DNA from: Pohlia nutans
Lineage: Eukaryota > Streptophyta > Bryopsida > Bryales > Mniaceae
Reading direction: 5' to 3'
Length of the DNA stretch: 64,000 nt
Assembly: GCA_022496805.1 (NCBI GenBank)
Contig: CM040089.1
Span: forward strand, 37,370,372 to 37,434,371
Below are positions 1 through 10,744 of this stretch, one piece after another. Numbering within the stretch: the first letter of the stretch is position 1; each line of letters starts with the position of its first letter. The position numbers and the translations under genes are program-made. The notes under the pieces were generated by a model. It was not told the DNA's origin, ran no database searches, and saw nothing but the letters and a program-made list of their open reading frames with translations.

Positions 1-1130
1 GTGAATTACCCCAACATCCAGAACGATGACATCCTCCATAAGTGGGGTGGATATTTCAGTGCCAAACGTCCCATTTGAAGACTTGCCCGCAGATGGCACA
101 CCGAATCCATCCCCACCTCCACCTCCTCCCACACGCCCCCATCCACCAAATCCACCTCCACCTCCAGTGCCAGTACTGAGCAATGCCTTGGAAATGCTTG
201 CAGAACCAAGTTTACGTTGGCAATGACAAGGCCTGACACATCTTGCTGCAAGCAACCCCAACTAAGGAAAAAAGCCAACAAAATTCCATCAGCAAAACCA
301 AGCCTCCCATCCTAAAGCAAGTGCAACCTCAAATTAAAAGATATCCTCATAGACAGCTCGCACACAGAAATGCACATCTAGGGTTCGAGCTCCCTTGTCA
401 GTTCCAACATTTGCTACTGATATCAAATGTGGATAGCATATCATATATCATTTGCTACATGAATACTGCCGGATCAGATTCAAAAATTGACATCCTCAAT
501 GTAGCTCTAGGGCTGTTCACATTAACCAAGAGAAGAAACGGTACACTTGAAGTGATTGTTAAATTCGCGACACAGAAAATGCACAACTAAGGTTAGAACT
601 CCTTGTCAGTTCTATCATATACCAACATTTGCTCCTATATCATTTGCTGCATGAATATTGCTAGATCAGATTCAAAAACCGACATCTTCAATGTAGCTCT
701 AGGGGAGTTTACATTCATCAAGAGAAAGAGCTAAAATGAAGTGATTGAAAATGAGTGTAGAGATCGATGATACCTGGAGCTGCCAAAAGCTGGAACCCTG
801 GCCATTGAGCCAATTCGAGCCATGTAATTGGCTCACAACCCTAATGCGACGACGGTTCTGCAGCAGGGGAATAGCCATGGGATTGGCTCGATTGGAGGCC
901 GCAATTCGAGCAGCACCGAGCTGAAGGGGCCAGCGCGCCATCTTCAAGCGCTGCACCGGAACAGCAGGCTCAAAGAGAGCTCCGGTGAAGAGCGTTGGCG
1001 GTAGCGCCAGAGACCGCGCCATGCGCAGAGCAGCTATGGCGGAGGCGGAGGCCGAGGCCGAGCCTGCGGCAGCTCGGCACTGGCATGTCCCCGCACAAGC
1101 ATTCATCATCGTCCCGAGCTTCACCCGCAC
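1..1130 (-). CDS. PAA1: PAA1/HMA6-like chloroplast copper P-type ATPase, N-terminal exons 1-2 (partial at left edge)
   Basis: Seen: exon 1 from about 1130 (ATG) to 774, a GT donor after Gln, and exon 2 from 261 to 10 (84 open codons, acceptor TTAG) ending EDVIVLDVG before a gtaatt donor. Both junctions are phase 0. Exon 1 is Ala/Arg/Ser-rich with few acidic residues, as in a plastid transit peptide. Exon 2 has a Gly-rich stretch (GGGGGFGGWGRVGGGGGG) followed by the first strand of a heavy-metal-associated (HMA) domain. Family knowledge: PAA1 imports Cu(I) across the chloroplast inner envelope, and its N-terminus has this order of transit peptide, Gly-rich linker and HMA, with an intron at the same place. 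The next exon, expected to hold the copper-binding CxxC, lies outside the window, so catalytic domains cannot be seen. The start is uncertain: Met at 1130, or internal Met codons near 1020 and 940. The close relative at 24638-26659 confirms the exon model. It could equally be a second short chaperone gene. Confidence 0.75.
361..747. repeat. Imperfect direct duplication inside PAA1 intron 1
   Basis: Two ~180-200 bp copies (about 361-560 and 570-747) share the blocks CACAGAAATGCAC, CTTGTCAGTTC, ATCAGATTCAAAAA and AATGTAGCTCTAGGG, each ending GAAGTGATTG. They lie wholly within the first intron (262-773) and look like an old local duplication. Confidence 0.7.
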
Positions 1131-1650
1131 ATCGAATTCGAATTGCGCGAAGGCGCATAGACCTCAAAACGTTGGCCGCACCACCACCTAAAATGAGCGC
1201 AATCAAACAGTGTTTCTGATCTGGATGATTGTTTGGAACTGCGAGGGACGGATTTCCACTGCGAAAAATGGAAATTACGCAGCTTCGAGAGGGAATTAGG
1301 AATGTCTGCAAGTCATTTTGACGTTGAATTTGTGGAGTCAGTGTTGATGCCAATCCGTTGTCGTGCCTCGGGCCGGGGTGCCTGAGAGGATGGGTCATCC
1401 GGAGAAGCGGTGTCGAAGGACGAGTATATCCCACCGCCCCAGTTGATACCCGGGTGTGTTCATGCTCGTTCCGGGTATAAGCCTGGCCACAGAAGGCTAT
1501 TTCAGCATTGCATTCCAAATCTGTGTACAAGGGGTGTAGAGCCACTCCTCATGAATCACTTGGCCCCGCTCTACCTCAAATAGACAACCGGTTCATTGTA
1601 GAATCTCTTCTCAATTTCCTCTAATAAAAGTGAGAGCGGGTCCATAAAAA
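1131..1650. other. Upstream region of the PAA1-like gene, no further gene recognised
   Basis: This is the presumed promoter and 5' leader of the minus-strand PAA1-like gene. I see no exon with homology. Sequence from about 1560 to 2130 shares scattered blocks with 41150-41640 (TCTAATCCAAA, AATAAAAGT, GTGTCACAA), so part of it is an old dispersed repeat. Confidence 0.4.
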
Positions 1651-1781
1651 ACAATGGTCTTGGTTTTTTTTTTTGTTTTTTTTTGTTTTTTGCACAAATC
1701 GAACGAATTTAATTGCAAGGGGAAAATTACAAAGCCACCACGACAGAAACCGCCACGGGGCAAAGACAATGGTCTTGGTTT
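1651..1781 (-). mobile_element. Short poly(A) retroinsertion (5'-truncated LINE/SINE tail) with 16-bp target-site duplication
   Basis: ACAATGGTCTTGGTTT occurs at 1651-1666 and again at 1766-1781. The ~99 bp between them begin on the plus strand with an oligo-T/G run, i.e. an A-rich tail on the minus strand. This is the signature of target-primed reverse transcription: a long duplication plus an A-tail. The remaining ~70 bp resemble a LINE 3' end more than any gene, but I cannot name the family. Confidence 0.7.
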
Positions 1782-2249
1782 GAGGAAGTGCCAAGCTCGT
1801 TCAATCGCTCTAACACCCGTCCTCTAATCCAAAGCATGAACTAAATTTAGTTTATTCTCTCTGCAAAGAACCGGCGCAAGTCTCATGGGGAGCCTCCCTT
1901 GCAATTGAGGGTGTCACAATACTTTCTTCCCATTCTCAAACTTTAAAGAATTGGCCCTTTCTCTTTGAATTGTGGAGGACCCATTTTTTGAAAGTTGACA
2001 AATTTCATTTTTTCTCTTCCCTAAGTAAATTCCCCAAGCTCGCTACTATTCTCATTCTTCACATTCATTCAACAGGTGTCACAGCTTGATTCGTGAAGGA
2101 TGGCCACAATTGGCTGAATTCTCTTCCCAAGTTCTTAAAAAAAAAAATGTCGTAACACATCAAGGTGTGAGCTTATGAAAAGAGACTATATGAGGCAGTT
2201 CATATGTATTGGTATCCTATATTCGAACTATTGAGTATACCTTTGAAAG

Positions 2250-2568
2250 TGTTGAAATAGGATGATTGCGTGGGCTGAAGTTGCTCATAGCCAATGCGTA
2301 TGAGCTAGTGTAGATGATGTGTATGGGCTGAAGTTGCATCTAGTGAAGTAGTAGTAGTTAGATGTAATGAGAATTGGTAGTCCTAACTGATATGGGCTGA
2401 CCATAGTGTAGTAGGAGTTGAGTATGGGCTGATGACCCATATGGTTTGCCAAGGGGACTCCCTTGGGTGTGCTACTAAAGAGGGGCAGCCCATGAGTAAA
2501 GGTTATCTCCTTCCTATGCATTCCTTGTGTTTGTGTGAAGTTTTGGCAATCTAATCTAACCTTCAATA
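2250..2568 (+). repeat. Left LTR of copia element
   Basis: Matches 6153-6471 with three substitutions. It contains repeated TGGGCTGA words, which also recur in the downstream leader. Confidence 0.93.
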
Positions 2569-2880
2569 GGTTATGGGCCCACTCATGTGTGTTGCGTGAG
2601 TGATAGACTAAATTGTTCATCGTGTGGAGGTCGTGCGTTGGAGCGCTGATTTTGGAGTTTTGGAGCGCTGATTTTGAGCTTTGGAGGGCTGATTTCGACC
2701 TTTGGTGGGCTGACTTCAACATTGGGAGGTATTACAATCTTCCTATCTTTGTTCTAGGTGTTGGAGGGCTGAATTGCCACTTTGGAGCAATCATTTGGTG
2801 ATTCGGAGTTTTTAGAGCACCTTGGAGCATTGTTGGAGTTTATACACGTCCACAAGGGCTGATTTGGAGTTTTGGAGCGT

Positions 2881-2950
2881 ATTGGAGCTTATTGGAGCTT
2901 ATTGGAGCTTATTGGAGCTAATTGGAGCTTATTGGAGCTTATTGGAGTTT
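2881..2950. repeat. 10-bp tandem repeat, ATTGGAGCTT x7
   Basis: Seven consecutive units of ATTGGAGCTT with two single-base variants, inside the copia leader where gag would be expected. Looser TTGGAGNGCTGATTT units precede it from about 2637. Confidence 0.9.
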
Positions 2951-3402
2951 ATTGGCTCAATTTGTGCTCAATTTGTGCACTTGTGATTTTGCAAGGCACT
3001 TTTATGGTTTGAGGCTCTAGAGGTGAGTCTACATGTGATTTGAGTATTGCAATACTTGCACAAGGGCTTTGAATGTGTTTCATGCCCTTGGAGTGCTCAA
3101 AGTTGGAGTTTGGGTTAGTGAATGCACAAGAGGGCTGATTTGATAAATTTTAATGCAATTAGGATTTGAAGGGGCTGATTTGGCTCAATTTGCATTGATT
3201 TAGAGTCCTTGGGGGGCACAAGGGTGCCAATTGAGTGCATTACATGTTGTGAGGGACTAGTGTGCTGATTTGAGTGGATTGGAGCAAAGGAGTGCTCAAT
3301 TCACTTCGTTAAGGTGTTGCGGTAACATCTTGGGCATTTGCATTGAGAAGCATCACGATTGAGTGTTGTGAGGTTGATGTGTAGCACAAAGGTGCTGATT
3401 TA

Positions 3403-6168
3403 GTGTTTGGAATTGGTTTGGAGGCATTGGAAGCACATACGTGTGCAATTTGCTTCACAATTCACAAAATTGTCAAAAATTCATTCACATGTGAAGGTTG
3501 TATTGAAGGCAAGCAACAACGCTCACCGTTTCCAGTTGATGGGGCAACTCGTGCAACCAAGGTACTTGAGATTGTGCATTCCGACGTGTGTGGTCCCATG
3601 AAGACCACTTCTATTGGGGGTTGCAAGTATTTTGTGACGTTCATTGATGATTTTTCGAGGAAGATATGGTTGTATCCGATCAAAGCAAAGAGCGAGTGTT
3701 TTGAGAAGTTCAAAGAGTTTAAGGCGTTGGTTGAGAAGCAATCGGAGCACAAGATCAAGGTATTGCGATCGGATAATGGCGGCGAGTTCATGTCCAACCA
3801 ATTTGGAGATTTCTTGAAGAAAGAAGGCATTGCTAGGCAAACTACAACGCCATATACGCCACAACAAAATGGAGTTGCGGAGCGTGCAAATCAAACGATT
3901 GTGGAGATGGCGAGGAGTATGTTGCATGCTAAAAATTTGGGTTTGGACCTTTGGGCGGAAGCGGTGGTGACTGCGGTGTACACACGTAACCGATGCCCGA
4001 CGAGTGCGGTTCAAAACATGACACCAGAGCAAGCGTGGAGTGGGAGGCCACCCCGCATGGAGCACATGCGCACGTTTGGATGCATTGCATTTGCAAAGGT
4101 ACCCAATTCTCAAAGAACCAAACTTGAGGCCAAAGCAACAAAATGTGTGTTTCTTGGATATTGTGAAGGTACCAAGGCGTACAGGCTCATGTCGTTCGAC
4201 ACCAAGAAGATCATTCGAGCTCGTGATGTGACATTTTGCGAGGATTCAAAGGTTGAAGACAATTTGGACGATGGTCCAAGTGGGAGAAGTGGCGATAAAC
4301 CGGTGATTGTGGACCAATCTTCCAAATCTCCCGTTATTGATATTGTTGATGAAGATGAAGGTGACGAAGATGGCGGTGATGAAGAACATATTGTTGAACG
4401 TCACTTGAAGACGAAGAATGGTGAGAAGAAGGCACAAGCAACGGTGGTTGGAGACAATTCATCCTCGAGCGATCGACGTTATCCAGAGAGAAATCGTAGA
4501 CCACTTGGCGAGTGGTGGAAGAATCATATTCTCCCTCAAGGTGAGGAGGAGCATGCAAACGTTGCACTTTTAGATGCTCCTTTGACGATTCGTGAAGCTA
4601 TGAGTTGTGATGATGGAAACAAGTGGAAGCAAGCCATGCAAGAGGAGTACAAATCCTTGATGGACAATGGCACTTGGAAATTGACTCCTCTGCCCAAGAA
4701 TCGCAGCGCTATCGGTTGTAAGTGGGTATTTCGTGCAAAGAGAGATGCAACGGGTGATGTGGTTCGTTATAAGGCAAGATTGGTGACAAAGGGCTTTTCA
4801 CAAATTGAAGGTGTTGATTTTCATGAGACCTTTGCACCAGTGGCGAAATTCACCACTATTCGATGCATTCTAGCCATCGGGGCTGCCATGGATTTGGAAA
4901 TGCATCAAATGGATGTGAAAACGGCGTTCTTGAACGGCGAGTTGGAGGAAGACATCTACATGGTGCAACCCGAGGGATCTGTGCAATGAGGTAATGAGAA
5001 CCTTGTTTGCAAGTTGAACAAGTCATTGTATGGGTTGAAGCAATCTCCACGGGCATGGTATCAAAAGATTGACACCTTTCTTGTTCATATCGGGTTCACA
5101 AGGAGCATCGCTGATCATAGCTTGTATTTCATGCAAGAGGGACAACATGTGGTCATCGTGATCATATATGTGGATGATTTGATCATCCTTGCAAGTTGCA
5201 TGAGCTCTTTGAAGGCATTGAAGGCAATGCTTGAGAACGAGTACGAGATGAGTGATCTCGGTGAGTTGCACTTTTGTCTAGGAGTTGAGTTTGTGCGAGA
5301 TAGGGCAACACGCACCATAACTATGAATCAAAGCAAGTATGTTATGGATGTGCTCAAACGCTTTGGTATGGAAGATTGCAAGCAAGTTGGCACTCCATTG
5401 GACGTGAATTCTAGGCTTGTGAAGCTCACAGATGTGGAGTATGCATTAGAGGCTCAATCTATGGTGGATGTGCCATACAAGCAAGCTGTAGGGTCATTGA
5501 TGTATGCAATGATTGCAACAAGGCCAGACCTTGCATTTCCAATCAGCGTTGTGAGTCAACACATGGCAAGATCGGGTTCAAGTCATTGGGTTGCGGTCAA
5601 GAGGATCATGCGATACTTGAAAGGCACAAGTGATGTAAAGTTGTGTTTTGGAGGTGACAACATTGTGTTGAGTGGCTATTGCGATGCGGATTATGCGGGT
5701 GATACCAATGATCATAGATCAACCAGGGGGTACATGTTCAAAGTTGGATCGGGGGCCGTTTCATGGAATAGCTAGCGCCAACAAACCACGGCCACGTCAA
5801 CGGTTGAGGCGGAGTACATGGTGACGAGCCACGGTACGAAAGAGGCCATTTGGTTGAGGCAACTAATGGCGGATGTGAGATGCTCTCAAGAGGAGGCTAC
5901 AACAATCATGTGTGACAACCAAGGGAGTATGTCATTGGCGAAGAATCCAACGCATCATTCACGGACAAAGCACATTGATGTGCAATATCACTTCATTCGA
6001 GAGAAGTTGGAAATGAAGGTGATAGAGTTGAAGTATTGTCCAACGGAGCACATGGTGGCGGACGTGCTCACGAAGGCACTTGCGAGGGATCGACATCAAA
6101 GACTAGTAGTGGCATTTGGGCTCCAAGGCTTTGGCTATTCGCAAAGTGGGAGTGTTGAAGTAGGATGA
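3403..6168 (+). pseudogene. copia pol fragment: integrase, reverse transcriptase, RNase H, with two in-frame stops
   Basis: One reading frame runs from 3403 to 6168, interrupted by TGA at 4987-4989 and TAG at 5773-5775. Order: the end of the integrase zinc region (CEGCIEGKQ); the integrase core with HSDVCGP, RSDNGGEF and QQNGVAERAN (the D,D,E residues); the reverse transcriptase with KWVFRAKRD, QMDVKTAFLNGEL and the catalytic YVDDLIIL; then RNase H with YCDADYAGD, STVEAEYM and the terminal KHIDVQYHFIRE. The first stop falls within the RT, before its catalytic YVDD motif, and the second within RNase H, so this copy cannot make an active polyprotein. Gag and protease are missing. Confidence 0.93.
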
Positions 6169-6471
6169 TTGCGTGGGCTGAAGTTGCTCATAGCCAATGC
6201 GTATGAGCTAGTGTAGATGATGTGTATGGGCTGAAGTTGCATCTAGTGAAGTAGTAGTAGTTAGATGTAATAAGAATTGGTAGTCCTAACTGATATGGGC
6301 TGACCATAGTGTAGTAGGAGTTGAGTATGGGCTGATGACCCATATGGTTTGCCAAGGGGACTCCCTTGGGTGTGCTACTAAAGAGGGGCAGCCCATGAGT
6401 AAAGGTTATCTCCTTCCTATGCATTCCTTGTGTTTGTGTGAAGCTTTGGCAATCTAATCTAACCTTCAATA
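6153..6471 (+). repeat. Right LTR of copia element
   Basis: Preceded by the polypurine tract AAAGTGGGAG and followed by the GAAAG target-site duplication. Confidence 0.93.
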
Positions 6472-7427
6472 GAAAGGAGGCAACAAGATTGACCTCACTA
6501 TCCATGCCCATGAGGCATTGATAGACGAACTATTCCAACAGACTTTTCGCTTACAATAGTCTATAAAAAAAGGCTTGCACTATCATCATCATCATTATCA
6601 TTATCACTACTAGAAAATCGTGACCAAATCAACAGAAAATCAACTGATTTCTGTTGTTTCGGGCACTGCAATGACCGATTTCACTAATTTTTAAACTTTT
6701 GTAAAAATCAACAAATTGTTACCTACTTTCTATTGATTTGAATAATGCAATGACCAAATCAACAAAATTTTAGTGAATCTGAAATCTTTTGGAATATTTT
6801 TGGAATATTCTAGAATATTCTAGAATCCATTAGAATATTCTGTAATCCATTGGAATGTTTCAGGAATATTTGAAATCTTTTGCAATTTATGGACTCGACT
6901 TCGTATGTTTACAAGATTTTGGAATGTTATTATACCATAGCAGTAGGGCAAGGTTGGTATATTGATGCCAAATAATTAATTAACTCTCGAAACCATGAGT
7001 CATGATTTCAAACCATTTTCCACTTTTGAGTAAGCCCTTTTTGATACAATATTTGTTGAATACAATTATTGTACAAGATGTGAATTTTTTAATAAACTTG
7101 TGTTTCACTATTAAGTTAATGCCTACAATTTTTTTAAACAATTCAAGTTGCAATTAAAAAGTTATTTTTCAAAAGGTGATTTTTTTTTGATTTTTTGGGT
7201 AATTTCGGGCACCCATGACAAATAGATCCAATTGGTTTTAAATTCTTTATACAAACTCTAAACAAGAATGTGAACATAATCCCCAAAGTTGAAAAACATC
7301 AAAGCACAAAATTATAACTGTCAAAACACTTAAAACATTTAAAACACCCTCATTTGGGCAACATTTAAAACTCCATGGTTGAAGTTCTATGTACCCTAAA
7401 CCCTAAACTTAATCATTCACAATTTAA

Positions 7428-7998
7428 CCCCTAAAGGACCAGGGGTGTTGAACTTAGCTTTTGTTTTTTTGACTAGCTCTTGTAGCAAGCTCAATGCCTT
7501 ATTAGTGTGGGGTAATTTTGACGATCGGCACCGTTGAAACTAAAGAAGACTTACGTAGTTATTTTATGAAAAAAAGATCAACAAAATCGCACAATTTTTG
7601 AGAAATGCCACGGTTGAGAAGATTGATGGAACTTGTTTGGGGTATTTTGTACACATGATGAAATCGGATTGTTCAAAAGTGCTACAAAAATTCTGAAAGT
7701 TTTATTGTGAGTAGAAATCATCATTTAAAACATGTGAAAAAAATTCAAGGAATTTGGAGGTGTAAAGAAAAAGATATGAGGGTCTGAAGTAACATATAGA
7801 TACCCACCGTGCAACTCAAAAAAATCACCAAAAATCGCTCACTTGATGAATTTCCGATCAAGAAGTACCTATAGATTTGGCTCTCAAAAAGAGCCAGGGT
7901 CTCTTTGTTGCACATCCTACAATTCAAAGCCCAAGAACCGGAATTTTCTCACTTTCTAGTTCTAAAAGCTGCATGGGGGCCTTACGATCCTTTAGGGG
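7428..7998. mobile_element. TTAA-flanked MITE (piggyBac-like), element 1, nested in CACTA copy 1
   Basis: 571 bp beginning CCCCTAAAGGACC and ending GATCCTTTAGGGG, with TTAA immediately outside both ends (7424-7427, 7999-8002). The homologous CACTA element at 46289-47782 has a single TTAA at 47075-47078 at the same point and no insert, giving a natural empty site. No coding capacity. Confidence 0.88.
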
Positions 7999-8010
7999 TT
8001 AAAAAAAAAA

Positions 8011-8364
8011 ACTCAGCAGACTTTGGCGGCCATTTTGTCATAGTAGAATAACTTTTTTTTAAATCTTTGGACTAAGAAAAGTTGGTAAATCAAGTTAAGT
8101 TACATCTCCAAAAATCCGTTTGTGATTTTGAGCCTCCATTCAAAAGGTATAGACAAAATTCAGAGTGGGGTAGCAAGGAATATTATTTTTGATATTTTCA
8201 AACACCCTCTCTGAATTTTGTCTATAACTTTTGAATGGAGGCTTAAAATCACAAACAAATTTTTGGAGATGAAACTTAACTTGATTTCCTAGCTTTTCTT
8301 AGTCTAAAGGGTTTTGAAAAAATATATTTTACTATGTCAAAATGGCCGCCAAAGTCTACTGAGT
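8011..8364. repeat. Long imperfect inverted repeat (hairpin) inside CACTA element
   Basis: The left arm starts ACTCAGCAGACTTTGGCGGC and the right arm ends GCCGCCAAAGTCTACTGAGT. Arms of about 155 bp surround a loop of about 45 bp. Shared inner words include AGACAAAATTCAGAG and its complement. A matching structure lies at about 47085-47435 in the second CACTA element, so it is ancestral to both copies. Confidence 0.85.
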
Positions 8365-8427
8365 TTGAAAACACAGAATAGTAAGTGTATATGTAAGAAA
8401 AAAATCATGCCATTGTTCATCAAGTTC

Positions 8428-8500
8428 TAGAGGTAGTGAATTGTTTAGTGAGTAGAGTCATAAGTGTGAGGTCTCGAGTTCAAATCGAGTGGCAACCGTG
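8428..8500 (+). repeat. tRNA-like segment (SINE head) inside CACTA element
   Basis: TTTAGTGAGTAGAGTC resembles a tRNA A box, and about 35 bp downstream GAGTTCAAATC resembles the B box GGTTCRANNCC. The homologous stretch at 47500-47570 reads GTTGGTTAGAGTATTGAG and is even closer to a tRNA D-arm. There is no complete acceptor stem, so it is a tRNA-derived repeat, not a tRNA gene. Confidence 0.55.
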
Positions 8501-8784
8501 TGTATATAGCTTGGCTGCCCGGAAGTGCTGGGCAGCCAAAAAAAGGAATTTTTGCCCCAAAAATCCGGGCAGCGAAAAAAATGTTTATTTTATTTTATTT
8601 TTATTTTTATTTTATTTTATTTTATTTTTAGTTTTTAGTTTTAGTTTTCATTTTTTATTTGACCAAATCAACAGAAAAAATCAACGGATTTCTGTTGATG
8701 GATGACCGGAACAACGCGACCGAATCAATAGAAACTATCAACTCTTCTTTGTTGATTTGGACATTGAATTTTCTAGTAGTGTAT

Positions 8785-10270
8785 TATTGTTATTATTTGG
8801 TATTTTATAATCCTCATTGACAACTTACTGCGAGACTCTCATCAAATTTGTTGTGAATTGAAACCATCGGGTTTAGCAACCACCTTTCAAGGATATTGGG
8901 ACCTCTAAAGCATGCGTGAATACTTAGAGCATGCCCAACAGCATGCAAAAGCACCAGTCAAACCTCAAGGTGGGGGAGGTTTGGCATGAACATGGCCCCA
9001 GCAGCAGTAGAAAATCTCATCTCAATCACCAAGAAATCTTGGCAGTGGGTTTTATTTGAGTTTTCTCCGCCATATACTGAAGCTTTGGAAGAAGAAAATT
9101 GCTCATGCCAAGCAAGAATCTTTGCCAATCAAAGGTAAGATAATGGCCTTGAAGCCTATTCATTGGCTCATGCTTTAAGGCCATCAAGTGTTATGAATTA
9201 CTTTCTCTTCTAATAAACTGCGTTGGAGTTCGCACAAGGATTGTTGTTGGGGTACTTCTATTCCAACATTCCTCTAAGTTTAAAATGGCTTTCAACTTGA
9301 TGCTTGGTGGACTTATTTGATTTGGAGCTGTTGGGCTTGCTCTTACATTCTTGCTCACACTCCGACACCCCTCCCGAAATCTTCATATGTTGTAGGTGCA
9401 TGAATGTCGAAGACTGTCATCCATATGGACAACTGTTTAATTAATGGCTTATAATATAGTGCTTTGAGAAATGAATTAATATATTTTATCCAATTTGGTA
9501 ATAAATATGTCAAAAGATTCAAAGAAGGAAATAAAGGAGACAAAAAAGGTGATCTAAAATTCCTTGTTTGTCTTCCACACCAAAACTTTCTTTCACATTT
9601 ATCGTTAATACAATTACCAATGGAGATAAAATTGCACATGGAGATAAAATTGCACAAGGTGAGATAAAAATTTGGAAATAAAATGGTACAAGAAACATTA
9701 AAAAATATCTCTATGCAACATAAGGACAAGGATTGGATTTTATTTTTTATTTTTTGAAACAAAACAACATCATGTTCAATTAATAAAAAGGAACATAACA
9801 CACATTGAAATCGAGTAGAAATTACCTGATGGTGAAAACCACATTGAACCTAATGAAAGGCTCCCATAATGGGTCTGTGATAAAGATGTGCATTAGAAAA
9901 GTTTTGGGGCCTCTAAAAAGCCTTGAGGTGTGATCTGATGTGAATAGGAAAAATATTATTAATTTAGAAAATAAAACCCAATCAAATGTGGACGGTTGCC
10001 GTCTACGTCATATTGGATTTATTTATTTATTTTATTTTTTGAATTTTTTTAATATTTTTAATTTAAAAATTCTACTTTCTGTTTTCTATTTTTAATTTTT
10101 TAATTTTATTATTATATTTCGGATGAGATCTGCATCAGCAGATTTCAAATGGAAGGGGCCTTTTGAAAGCCCCATTTTTTTCTAATGATTTTGTAAGAGC
10201 AAGAATGTTATGCATGGTCACATGCAACAAAGTTGTGTACCATTGAATTCTAAAACGTCCGTCAGTTTGT
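8785..10270. other. AT-rich intergenic DNA, nothing recognised
   Basis: Only short, low-complexity frames and oligo-T or TTTTA runs are seen. I find no protein homology, no paired terminal repeats and no RNA gene. Confidence 0.4.
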
Positions 10271-10276
10271 ATAAAG

Positions 10277-10710
10277 ATGGACCCAGACAGAGAGGAAGGT
10301 GTTTCTGTTTTGGTTTTCTTGAAAGAATCGGACAGAATTCCATTGAAAGAAAAATACGCTTACCGAGGGAGATCCTCTGTCTCTGAGGAAACCGGTGTTT
10401 CATTTCACTACTCGGAAGCTCTGGTGGCCATAACCAGAGACATGGCGACGGCCATGGCCACCTTGCTTCATTTTTTTGTGCCCAGCATCTTCCAAGCTCC
10501 ATTGCAGTCGAAGTAGGAAGATTTGGACAAGCCGGTCCCGAATGTCGGATTAGATGATGTGAAATTGGACATGACAGAGGATTCATGCGATGAAGACGGA
10601 TTGTGGCGAGAAGCTGCCGGCAACCGTCCGAAGAGAAGCTCAAACGGATCAAGAAATTGGCGAAGATTGACAATGAGAGGCGTTTGACGAACAAGAAAAA
10701 ACAACTAATT
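10277..10710 (+). other. Possible degenerate coding fragment
   Basis: A 79-codon frame (10277-10516) is followed, past its stop and in another frame, by a charged stretch rich in Lys, Arg and Asp up to about 10710. GC content is higher than the surroundings, which suggests old coding DNA. No family is recognised, and it may be chance. Confidence 0.2.
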
Positions 10711-10744
10711 TCTCCTCTTGACCTACCTTTCCTATATCGCTTTT

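Larger units (their letters stand above)
2245..6476 (+). mobile_element. Ty1/copia LTR retrotransposon, young but defective
   Basis: Two 319-bp LTRs (2250-2568 and 6153-6471) start TGTTG and end CAATA. They are flanked by the 5-bp duplication GAAAG (2245-2249 and 6472-6476). I count three LTR differences (about 99% identity), so insertion was recent. A purine-rich tract AAAGTGGGAG lies directly before the right LTR. The internal region is about 3.6 kb, shorter than a complete copia element. It holds only integrase, reverse transcriptase and RNase H; no gag or protease frame is seen between 2569 and 3400, where simple GGAGCTGATT-type repeats lie. Domain order INT before RT places it in copia rather than gypsy. 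It stands alone, with no nested insertion. Confidence 0.95.
6605..8781. mobile_element. Non-autonomous CACTA-type DNA transposon, copy 1
   Basis: Starts CACTACTAGAAAAT and ends ATTTTCTAGTAGTG, perfect 14-bp terminal inverted repeats. It is flanked by the 3-bp duplication TAT (6602-6604, 8782-8784). Subterminal regions repeat ACCAAATCAACAGAAA-like words in both orientations, as CACTA (En/Spm) elements do. No transposase frame is present. The interior matches the element at 46289-47782 block by block. Copy 1 also contains a nested TTAA-flanked insertion (7428-7998), a long hairpin (8011-8364) and a tRNA-like segment (8428-8500). Confidence 0.92.

Noticed and set aside
970..1545. 191-codon minus-strand frame overlapping PAA1 exon 1
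   Set aside because: It is in another register from the exon supported by the paralogue and has no homology of its own.
8428..8500. Functional tRNA gene
   Set aside because: No acceptor stem or complete cloverleaf; only A- and B-box-like words.
9355..9801. 148-codon minus-strand frame
   Set aside because: AT-rich, no domain, no supporting homologue in the window.
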